64,000 nucleotides of DNA. Origin: Algisphaera agarilytica. GTDB lineage: Bacteria > Planctomycetota > Phycisphaerae > Phycisphaerales > Phycisphaeraceae. How positions within the stretch are numbered: the first letter of the stretch is position 1; the number at the start of each line of letters is the position of its first letter. Shown here one piece after another: positions 24,534 through 31,633 of this stretch. The notes below the pieces were generated by a model. The model did no database searches and was not told the origin of the DNA. It saw nothing but the letters and a program-made list of their open reading frames with translations. The DNA lies in NCBI RefSeq assembly GCF_014207595.1, contig NZ_JACHGY010000001.1:248001-312000 (forward strand), read 5' to 3'. Both the position numbers and the translations under genes were made by a program.

Positions 24534-27434
24534 ATGCCATCCGACTCTCCAAACTCCGCCCCCAATCCGTCCGCCGACCACGACCAGACGCTGTACCTCA
24601 TCGACGGCCACGCCCAGATGTTCCGCGCCTACCACGCCATCCGCGGCGGCATGACCAGCCCTATCACCGGCGAACCCACCAACGCCACCTTCGCCTTCGC
24701 CGGGCTGCTGCTTAAATTGTTCACGCAGTACAAGCCCCGCTACGTCGCCATGGCGATCGACAGCAAGGGCGACACGTTCCGCCACTCGATCTACCCCGAG
24801 TACAAGGCCAACCGCGGCGACCCGCCGGAGGACTTCGCGCCGCAGATCCCGCGCATGATCGAGGTCGCCGAGCTGATGGGCATCCCCGTCCTGGCGGTGC
24901 CCGGCGACGAGGCGGACGACATCATGGCCACCCTCGCCGTCCGCCTAACGTCCGAAGACGACCAGACCAAAGTCCGCCTCGTCGCCAAGGACAAAGACCT
25001 CGAACAGGTCATGTCCGACCGCGTCACACTCTTCGATGCCCACACCGATGTCGAGTTCGACATCCCCGCCCTCCAGGAAAAGCGCGGCATCACCCCCGAG
25101 CAGGTCATCGACTACCAGACCCTCCTGGGCGACAGCACCGACAACATCCCCGGCGTCAAAGGCATCGGCCCGAAGACCGCCAGCAAACTCCTCGACCAGT
25201 TCGGTAGTGTCGTGAACTTGCTGGACAACCTCGACCAGCTCAAGGGCAAGCAGAAAGAGAACCTCGAAAACGCCAAGGCCGACGGCAGCATCGACGTGAC
25301 CCGCCAACTCGTCACGCTCAAACGCGACACCGAGATCGACTTCGAGATGGATCACGCCAAGGTGGACCTGTCGAAGATCGATGCGGCGAAGCTCGACGAG
25401 TTGTTCCAGCAACTCGGGTTCAACCGTCACCGGGCCGACCTGAAGAAACTTGTGGCGGTGCCCGAACCGAAGAAGGCCAAACCCGCGAAGAAGGAATCGA
25501 CCGCGGGCATGGGCGGGTTGTTCGATCAGCCCGCCGACGACGAGGGCGAAGACGACACCGCCGCGACGACGCGCCTGCTCGACGAGATCGACGGCGACTA
25601 CTCCGCCATCACGACCAAGAAACAGCTCGCCGACCTCGTGAAGACACTGAAGAAGCAGCCCATCATCGCCGTGGACACCGAAACCGTCGGCCTGGGTCAC
25701 ACCGCCGAGCTGTGCGGGATTTGCCTCGCGTGGGAGACCGGCAAGGCGGTGTACGTGCCGACCAAATCGCCCGAGCCGAAGGATCACCTCGATCAGGACA
25801 CCGTGATCGAAGCGTTGCGTCCGGTGTTCGAAGACGCGTCGCTGCCCAAGGTCGGCCACAACATCAAGTACGACTGGCTCGTCCTAAAGCACGCCGGGGT
25901 CGAGCTCAAGGGTGTTACGTTTGACACGATGATCGCGGCGTTTCTGTGCGGGGCGCCAGGTCTGGGGATGGATCACCTGGCGTTGTCCGAGTTCGGCCGA
26001 ACAATGGTGCCGATCAGCCGACTCATCGGCGAGAAGCCGCGCCGCAAAGCCGACCCGCCGCAGAAGACCATGGATCAGGTCCCGCTGGACCTCTGCACCG
26101 CGTACTCCGCGGAGGACGCGGATGTGACCTTGCAGTTGTACGAACTCTTCCGGGGTCGGCTGGACGAGTTCGAGATGACCGACCTCGCGGCCGAGGTCGA
26201 GATGCCGCTGGTCGAAGTGCTTTCCACCATGGAAGCGAACGGCATCCGCGTCGATCCCAACGAGCTCGACCGGCAGAAGGCCGAGCTCGAGGTGCGCATC
26301 GAAGAGCTGCGGGCCCAGGTACTCGACGCCGCGCGAGTCGACTTCAACCCCGACAGCCCCAAACAGCTCGGCGATGTGCTGTTCAACCAGCTCGGCTTCC
26401 CCGTGCAGAAGAAGACCAAAACCGGCTACTCCACCGACGCCGAGGTGTTGGAGAAGCTCGCCGACCTGCCCGCGGATGAGCTCGAAAAAGTCGCCGAGCA
26501 CGCCCGGCCGATCCCCAAGCTCATCGTCGAATACCGCATGCTCACCAAGTTGGTCGGCACGTACTTCGGCAACCTCGTCGAAGCGATCTCGTCCAAAGAC
26601 GACCGTATCCACGCCAGCTTCCACCAGACCGGCGCCGCGACGGGCCGACTGAGTTCATCCAACCCCAACCTGCAGAACATCCCCATCCGCACCGAGGTCG
26701 GCAGGCGCATCCGCAAGGCGTTCGTCGCCGAGCAAGACCACATCCTCATCGCGGCCGACTACTCGCAGATCGAGCTGCGCATGCTCGCCCACCTCTCGGA
26801 AGACCCCGCGCTCATCGAAGCGTTCCGGGAAGACCGCGACATCCACACCGCCGTCGCCGCGCAGGTCTACGGCGTCGGCCTCGACGATGTCACCAGCGAG
26901 CAACGCGGCCACGCCAAGACGATCAACTTCGGCATCATCTACGGCGTCACGCCCTTCGGCCTGGCCCGCCGCATCGAAGGCCTCGACATGGCCGGGGCGA
27001 CCAAGCTCATCGACGACTACAAGACCACATACGCCGGGATCAACCGCTTCCTCGACGACTGCGTCGAGCAGGCCGTGGCCCAAGGGTACGTCACCACCAT
27101 CCTCGGCCGACGCCGCTGGATCGACCAGGTCAACTCGTCGAACCCCAACCAGCGTGCCCTAGGCGAACGCCTCGCGATCAACTCCGTCGTTCAAGGCAGC
27201 GCCGCCGACCTCATCAAGGTCGCCATGGTTAATCTCCACCGCACGCTGCTCGACGACAGCGTGCCCGCCAAAATGCTGCTGCAGATCCACGACGAACTCG
27301 TCATCGAATGCCCCGCCTCCGAACAAGACGCGGTGTCGAAGGTCGTCGTCGACGCGATGGAGTCGGCGATGCAGCTCAAAGTTCCTCTCAAAGTCGAACC
27401 CGGCATCGGCACGGATTGGTTTGAGGCGAAATGA
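24534..27434 (+). CDS. polA: DNA polymerase I
   Basis: A 966-residue enzyme for Okazaki-fragment maturation and repair synthesis. N-terminal 5'-3' exonuclease domain at ~15-300 (LIDGHAQMFRAYHAIRGG, GDEADDIMATLA, GDSTDNIPGVKGIGPKTA). The 3'-5' exonuclease domain at ~365-560 keeps its acidic residues (D381 in VDTET, HNIKYDW, YSAEDAD), so proofreading is probably active. Polymerase motifs: A (ADYSQIELR, D742), B (KTINFGIIYG) and C (HDE, D920). The Phe in the O-helix is the normal dNTP-selective residue. About 40 residues longer than E. coli PolA, mainly a charged linker at ~310-350. The ATG at 24534 is chosen; one at 24504 would add ten atypical residues. Confidence 0.95.
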   Translation: MPSDSPNSAPNPSADHDQTLYLIDGHAQMFRAYHAIRGGMTSPITGEPTNATFAFAGLLLKLFTQYKPRYVAMAIDSKGDTFRHSIYPEYKANRGDPPEDFAPQIPRMIEVAELMGIPVLAVPGDEADDIMATLAVRLTSEDDQTKVRLVAKDKDLEQVMSDRVTLFDAHTDVEFDIPALQEKRGITPEQVIDYQTLLGDSTDNIPGVKGIGPKTASKLLDQFGSVVNLLDNLDQLKGKQKENLENAKADGSIDVTRQLVTLKRDTEIDFEMDHAKVDLSKIDAAKLDELFQQLGFNRHRADLKKLVAVPEPKKAKPAKKESTAGMGGLFDQPADDEGEDDTAATTRLLDEIDGDYSAITTKKQLADLVKTLKKQPIIAVDTETVGLGHTAELCGICLAWETGKAVYVPTKSPEPKDHLDQDTVIEALRPVFEDASLPKVGHNIKYDWLVLKHAGVELKGVTFDTMIAAFLCGAPGLGMDHLALSEFGRTMVPISRLIGEKPRRKADPPQKTMDQVPLDLCTAYSAEDADVTLQLYELFRGRLDEFEMTDLAAEVEMPLVEVLSTMEANGIRVDPNELDRQKAELEVRIEELRAQVLDAARVDFNPDSPKQLGDVLFNQLGFPVQKKTKTGYSTDAEVLEKLADLPADELEKVAEHARPIPKLIVEYRMLTKLVGTYFGNLVEAISSKDDRIHASFHQTGAATGRLSSSNPNLQNIPIRTEVGRRIRKAFVAEQDHILIAADYSQIELRMLAHLSEDPALIEAFREDRDIHTAVAAQVYGVGLDDVTSEQRGHAKTINFGIIYGVTPFGLARRIEGLDMAGATKLIDDYKTTYAGINRFLDDCVEQAVAQGYVTTILGRRRWIDQVNSSNPNQRALGERLAINSVVQGSAADLIKVAMVNLHRTLLDDSVPAKMLLQIHDELVIECPASEQDAVSKVVVDAMESAMQLKVPLKVEPGIGTDWFEAK

Positions 27435-27437
27435 GTA

Positions 27438-27451
27438 ATTAGGCTATAAGT
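27438..27451. repeat. left imperfect direct repeat flanking a low-GC insert
   Basis: ATTAGGCTATAAGT, four bases after the polA stop. The sequence ATTAGGCGATATAAGT at 27950-27965 is the same apart from two extra bases. The pair brackets the AT-rich HAD-like gene. Confidence 0.5.
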
Positions 27452-27910
27452 TCAATCCAGAATTTTTTTGGCCCGACCAATATTTTCTGGCAAAACCCCG
27501 AGGCTCGAATCACATCGCACAAAACTCGATTAATGACCTTTGAATTGTGCTTCCGAAAGGTCATCTAAGATCGCATACCTTTCGATATCTGAGTGCACAA
27601 AGAGCCATGTCGTTATCTCTGCTCCACGCGGCACTTCTGTGCGTATCTTCCGAGTGCGAACGGATAGCAGAGGAGTCATCCAGTCATGATTAAAGTCACT
27701 GATCTGAAACGCGTGATTCATTTCTGCAATCATGCGTTCAAGCCCGTACAGTTCGCGCCAAGTCGATGTAACTACCAGTTTGGCTTGAGCAAACTGGACC
27801 AACTCTTTGACAAGTTCAATCTTCTCAGAATTGAAACGAAATGATTTTGGACTGGGCGGCCCATCGGACAGGCGAATCACTCCATCAAAATCTAAAAAGA
27901 CAATCTTCAA
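27452..27910 (-). pseudogene. HAD-like phosphatase gene interrupted by an in-frame TAA
   Basis: The frame starts at a TTG (27910; AGG eight bases upstream) and gives an N-terminal HAD motif (KIVFLDFDGVI), VTSTWRE (motif II-like) and YAILDDL (motif IV-like). A TAA at 27530-27532 stops translation after 126 residues. The same frame then continues for 25 codons (SSFVRCDSSLGVLPENIGRA, then KKILD) to a TGA at 27452. That tail looks like the normal end of this small HAD family (Asp-rich loop, then a 'cD..lGl....i.rA..iL' pattern). The gene is clearly richer in A+T than its neighbours, suggesting transfer. A nonsense mutation is likeliest; readthrough or a sequencing error remain possible. Confidence 0.65.
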
Positions 27911-27949
27911 GCTCGTTACCTGCCAGCAACCAAGGAAGTGTTCATCCCC

Positions 27950-27965
27950 ATTAGGCGATATAAGT
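27950..27965. repeat. right imperfect direct repeat flanking a low-GC insert
   Basis: ATTAGGCGATATAAGT, nine bases before the end of the GH67-like gene at 27975. Matches the left repeat at 27438-27451 in all 14 shared positions, with a 2-bp insertion (GA). Confidence 0.5.
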
Positions 27966-27974
27966 GATTTTGGC

Positions 27975-29624
27975 TTACCCCAACTGTGCCAGGATGTCCT
28001 GCGTCAGTTCCCAGAACCTTGTCTCGCGGAAGGGGGTGGCGGTGCCGGGGGCGCTGCCGTGGCGTTGGGTGTGGTGGTTCCAGTGGGACTGGGCGTCGAA
28101 AAGCTTGTGGCGGGTGGCCTCGGCGTCGGCGGGGTTTTTGCTCGACTGGTAGCGGCGGAAGGCCACGAGGCCCGCGAGCAGATCACGCAGCGCTTCGAAG
28201 AGCGACTCGGTGTAGAGCAGGCCGTTGACGAGCTTTTCGAGTTGCCGGTTCGGGTTTTCGGAGAGCAGGACCTGCAGGTCGTGCCGGGCGTTGGCGATGC
28301 TGCGGACCGCGGATTCTTTCTCGGCCACGACGTCGTCGAGTTGGTCTTCCTTGAGGCGCTGCACCATGCGCCAGGCCGAGGCGGCGTCGAGGACGTCGTC
28401 CTGGATCCAGTCGGCGGCGGGGTGCCAGGGGCTGGCCTTGTCCTTGGCGAAGGGGCCGATGTAGAACGCCTGGCGGACCATCTCCGGGGAGTCTTCGAGG
28501 ATGCGGACCAACACGTCCGCCGTCTCGGGGTTCTCGACGCCCAGGCGTTCGGTCACCCAGTCCCGCGCGAGCTGGGTCGGATCGAGGTCGAAGTCATCCG
28601 CCAGGCGGGACACGGCGTAGGCGTTGGCGTCGATCCAGGCCTCGTCTTTCACGAACGGCCCGCCCCACCCGCCGCCGCGCACCCAAGCGAACACGCCCAC
28701 GACGTTCGCTTCGCGTGACGCATCGGCCAGGCCACGCACCAACGAACGATCGGCGGTCTCGGGGTAGCCGTCACGCCAGAGCGGCACCTGCCAATTGGGG
28801 ACGCCGCCCTTGCCTTCGAACTCGCGCTGGCATTGCAGCTCGTAGATGATCGGCCGACCCCCACAGGCGAGGCTCGCGTCGTTCCACGGCTGATAGCGCC
28901 AGAAGTCGGTCTGCGTGAACTTGAAGGACAGGACAAAGCGGTCGTCCTCGGGCTCGCCGGGCAGGCGGTCGACGATGCGTCCGACCAGCTCGGCCGAGTC
29001 GTGCATGCCGTTGGGCCGAACGTTCCACGCGCGGGCGATGAGGCGTTTGTTGTGTTTCTCTACGACGGTCTGGTGGGCCTGCTTGAGGACGTGGACCACG
29101 CGGTCGGCCCGGCCGAACTGGCTGCAGCGTGGGCAGTGCGGGCTGTAGATGTCGTTGCCCATGAGGTGGGGCAGACGCTGGGCGTCGGTATCGCCGAAGC
29201 GCAGCACGATGCCCGCGATGTCGGGCCACCGGCGGATCATCGCGTCGAGCCCGTCGAACGAGAGCTTGAACGCGGCATCGGATGCCGGGCAGAGGCTGTC
29301 GGGTCGGTTCTTGCAGGTCAGGCCGGAGATGTTGCGTTGGACCTGGTCACGGGCCAGGACCATGACGTCGTAGAAGAGGTAGACATCCAGTCCCGCGGCA
29401 CGGCTTTCCTCGATCGTGCGGGTGACGCCGTCGATGGTCTGCTGCACGAACCGGCGGAGTTCGCCGTCGAGGATGGCATCGGGGTTGGGCACGCCGGACA
29501 AGCCTGTCGTTTCGAACAGGACACGGGAGTCGAACCCCAAGGCCTTGAGCTCAACCGGATCGAGGTAGCGCGATTCGACGTCGGGCTCGCCGGGGTTTTT
29601 AATCGTCGTAGCGAGTTTGAACAT
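27975..29624 (-). CDS. putative glycoside hydrolase, GH67 (alpha-glucuronidase)-like
   Basis: A 549-residue protein without an obvious signal peptide. The fold looks like a TIM barrel with a helical C-terminal domain. Stretches recall GH67 alpha-glucuronidases: GIVLRFGDTDAQRL, then RLIARAWNV, FVLSFKFTQTDFWRY and especially IIYELQCQREFEGKG followed by a WRDG segment, which resembles the 'E.Q.TQEY.G' region. I cannot assign the catalytic carboxylates with confidence, so activity on glucuronoxylan-type substrates is inference. The internal GNDIYSPHCPRCSQFG has two close Cys that could bind a metal. It is a single minus-strand gene whose end abuts the low-GC HAD insert. Confidence 0.45.
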   Translation of the reverse strand: MFKLATTIKNPGEPDVESRYLDPVELKALGFDSRVLFETTGLSGVPNPDAILDGELRRFVQQTIDGVTRTIEESRAAGLDVYLFYDVMVLARDQVQRNISGLTCKNRPDSLCPASDAAFKLSFDGLDAMIRRWPDIAGIVLRFGDTDAQRLPHLMGNDIYSPHCPRCSQFGRADRVVHVLKQAHQTVVEKHNKRLIARAWNVRPNGMHDSAELVGRIVDRLPGEPEDDRFVLSFKFTQTDFWRYQPWNDASLACGGRPIIYELQCQREFEGKGGVPNWQVPLWRDGYPETADRSLVRGLADASREANVVGVFAWVRGGGWGGPFVKDEAWIDANAYAVSRLADDFDLDPTQLARDWVTERLGVENPETADVLVRILEDSPEMVRQAFYIGPFAKDKASPWHPAADWIQDDVLDAASAWRMVQRLKEDQLDDVVAEKESAVRSIANARHDLQVLLSENPNRQLEKLVNGLLYTESLFEALRDLLAGLVAFRRYQSSKNPADAEATRHKLFDAQSHWNHHTQRHGSAPGTATPFRETRFWELTQDILAQLG

Positions 29625-29727
29625 AGATTGTCTTGATTCGTGAGTCGAGGCCGGAGTACTGCAGGCAGGTCAATGCATGATAGTAGATTGGCTACGACAG
29701 GTGGTATCTCATTCCACTGAAGCTTTT

Positions 29728-30135
29728 TTATCCGTATCCCAGACGGTCCAGGTCGTCTTCATCCAGACCGAAATGGTGCCCGATCTCGTGCAGCAGCGTG
29801 ATGTGGATCTGCCGCTGGAGTTCGGCGTCGTAGGACGCCCCCTGCTCACTCGCGATCTCTTGGGCCAACCGCTGGATCGGGCCGCGAAACAGCATGATCT
29901 GCCCGGGCATGTCGAACCCCTGCTCGACGCTCTGCTCGGTGTAGGGGGTCGCGTCGTGGAGACCGCAGAGCTCGTCGTCGGGCTGCATGCCCAGGCTCTT
30001 GAGCAGGTCGGCCGTGGGCTCGTCGTCCACGATCAACGGCACCTCCTCGAGCAGCTCCAGCAGGTGTTCGGGCAGCGACTCCACCTGGGTGTCGAGTAGC
30101 CGATCGAATTCGTCGCGTTGCTGCCGGGAGACCAT
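29728..30135 (-). CDS. zincin-like metallopeptidase (PF06262/DUF1025 type)
   Basis: A 135-residue protein ending in the zinc-binding motif HEIGHHFGLDEDDLDRLGY (HExxHxxGxxE), with a preceding IHITLLHEIG helix and the family stretch PGQIMLFRGPIQRLA. The length suits this small bacterial family, which has the peptidase motif but no proven substrate. The ATG at 30135 is chosen because the N-terminus (SRQQRDEFDRLLD) fits the family; upstream in-frame sequence overlaps the rlmN leader. Divergent from rlmN by 61 bp. Confidence 0.82.
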   Translation of the reverse strand: MVSRQQRDEFDRLLDTQVESLPEHLLELLEEVPLIVDDEPTADLLKSLGMQPDDELCGLHDATPYTEQSVEQGFDMPGQIMLFRGPIQRLAQEIASEQGASYDAELQRQIHITLLHEIGHHFGLDEDDLDRLGYG

Positions 30136-30196
30136 GACGACCAGTGTAGCCGCCCCGCCCTCAAGCTCCCGCAGCCAGCACGTACAATGCTTCCGC

Positions 30197-31372
30197 ATGC
30201 CCGACGACCGCCCCCATTTTTTCGACCACACGCCCGACACCCTCGGCGAGCTGTTTCAGACCTGGGGCCTGGCCCGCTTCCGCGCGAAGCAGGTGATGGA
30301 CTGGGTTTACGCCAAGGGCGTCGCCGACCCGCAGCAGATGACCAACCTCGCGGCCAAGGACCGGGACCTCTTGGCCGAGAAGATGCGTTTCCTCGACGGC
30401 GCGGTCATCCAGCACCAGCGGGCCACCGACGGCACGCAGAAACTCTTGGTCGACTGGTCGCTCGACGCCCGGGCGTCCCACACTGGCACCTCGCTCACCG
30501 TGCTCGGCTCAAGCGAAACCCAGACCGAGTGCGTCATGATCCCATCGACCAGCCAGAAGTCGGGCCGGACCCGCCGGACCGCGTGCATCTCCAGCCAGGT
30601 CGGCTGTCCGGTGGGTTGCAAGTTCTGCGCCTCGGGCCTCGGCGGGCTCGACGGCAACCTCACCACCGGCCAGATCGTCCAGCAGGCGTGGCAACTCAGC
30701 TGGGAGTTGGGAGATGGGGATTGGGAAGTGGGGAACAACAAGGCGGTCGTCCCTAAATCCAAAACCCCAAATCCTAAATCCCAAAACATCTCCAACATCG
30801 TCTTCATGGGTATGGGTGAACCGATGGCGAACCTGCGCAACGTGCTGCCAGCTGTGCGCACCCTTGCCGCCGACTGGGGCATGGGTTTGTCTGCCCGCAA
30901 GATCACCGTCAGCACGGTCGGCGTCCCCGCAGGCATCCGCAAACTCGCCGACCTCGAGCTGCCCGTCACCCTCGCGATCAGCCTGCACGCCCCCAACGAT
31001 GAGATCCGCAAACGCATCATCCCCTGGGCCGAGTTCGTCAGCATCGAGCAGCTCACCGACGCCGGCCGCGACTACTTCAACAAGACCGGCCGGGAGATCA
31101 CCCTCGAGTACATCCTCCTGGGCGGCCTCAACGACCAGCCCGAACACGCCCACGAACTCGTCGGCGTCACCCGCAAGCTCCGCAGCAACGTCAACCTCAT
31201 CCGCTACAACGAAGTCGCCGGCCTGCCCTTCCTCCGCCCTTCCGACGGCGACGTCCACACCTTCCAAAACATCCTGCAGCAGGCGGGCGTCAACACGCAC
31301 ATTCGAGCCAGCCGCGGCCGCGATATCGCCGCGGCGTGTGGCCAGTTGCGGCACGAAGCGACCAACGTGTAA
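30197..31372 (+). CDS. rlmN: 23S rRNA (adenine2503-C2)-methyltransferase RlmN
   Basis: A 391-residue radical-SAM enzyme that methylates A2503 of 23S rRNA and A37 of some tRNAs. Seen: N-terminal HhH-like domain (ELFQTWGLARFRAKQVMDWV), the 4Fe-4S motif CPVGCKFC, FMGMGEP, TVSTVGVP, AISLHAPND and the C-terminal ACGQL containing the catalytic Cys. Between AWQL and NIVFMGMGEP it carries about 34 residues where E. coli RlmN has about 19. This stretch, rich in Trp/Gly then Lys/Pro/Ser, is encoded by repeat-like DNA at 30701-30787. The frame is intact, so the protein is probably active. The tRNA-Arg gene follows 14 bp after the stop. Confidence 0.94.
   Translation: MPDDRPHFFDHTPDTLGELFQTWGLARFRAKQVMDWVYAKGVADPQQMTNLAAKDRDLLAEKMRFLDGAVIQHQRATDGTQKLLVDWSLDARASHTGTSLTVLGSSETQTECVMIPSTSQKSGRTRRTACISSQVGCPVGCKFCASGLGGLDGNLTTGQIVQQAWQLSWELGDGDWEVGNNKAVVPKSKTPNPKSQNISNIVFMGMGEPMANLRNVLPAVRTLAADWGMGLSARKITVSTVGVPAGIRKLADLELPVTLAISLHAPNDEIRKRIIPWAEFVSIEQLTDAGRDYFNKTGREITLEYILLGGLNDQPEHAHELVGVTRKLRSNVNLIRYNEVAGLPFLRPSDGDVHTFQNILQQAGVNTHIRASRGRDIAAACGQLRHEATNV
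30701..30787. repeat. repeat-like insertion inside rlmN
   Basis: A G-rich half (TGGGAGTTGGGAGATGGGGA and more, 30701-30735) faces a C/A-rich half (CCTAAATCCAAAACCCC onwards, 30751-30787), giving an imperfect inverted repeat that pairs best on the minus strand with G-U pairs. The composition is unlike the rest of rlmN and resembles intergenic palindromes such as 61671-61760. It keeps the reading frame open. The exact borders are uncertain. Confidence 0.55.
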
Positions 31373-31386
31373 AATGCCCCGTCCCT

Positions 31387-31460
31387 GGTCGCGTAGCTCA
31401 GTTGGATAGAGCGGCTGTTTCCGGAGCAGCAGGTCGCAGGTTCGAGCCCTGCCGCGATCA
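31387..31460 (+). tRNA. tRNA-Arg (anticodon CCG)
   Basis: 74 nt folding as a full cloverleaf: acceptor GGTCGCG/CGCGATC (one G-U), D-stem GCTC/GAGC, anticodon stem GCTGT/GCAGC with loop TTCCGGA (anticodon CCG, decoding CGG), and T-stem GCAGG/CCTGC with loop TTCGAGC. The discriminator is A and the CCA end is not encoded. It lies 14 bp after rlmN and is probably transcribed with or just after it. Confidence 0.96.
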
Positions 31461-31480
31461 TTCCTCATTCATCGAAAACG

Positions 31481-31585
31481 TGAACCGCGAAGGCGCGAAG
31501 GACGCGAAGGGATTCCCTTTCGTGTTTTATTTTGGTTCCAGGATTTGTCGGATTGCCTTCGTATCCTTCGCGCCTTCGCGGTTCA
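31481..31585. repeat. palindromic element, 'CGCGAAGG' family
   Basis: Arms 31481-31510 and 31556-31585 are complementary at 28 of 30 positions around a 45-nt AT-richer loop. Each arm is a run of near-tandem CGCGAAGGM units (AACCGCGAAGGCGCGAAGGA). It lies between the tRNA-Arg gene and the helicase gene, within a 173-bp gap that otherwise holds nothing I can name. Confidence 0.8.
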
Positions 31586-31633
31586 TACTCTGCCTCTCAT
31601 CCACGCCTCACCACAAAGCGTTACCCTGCACCG

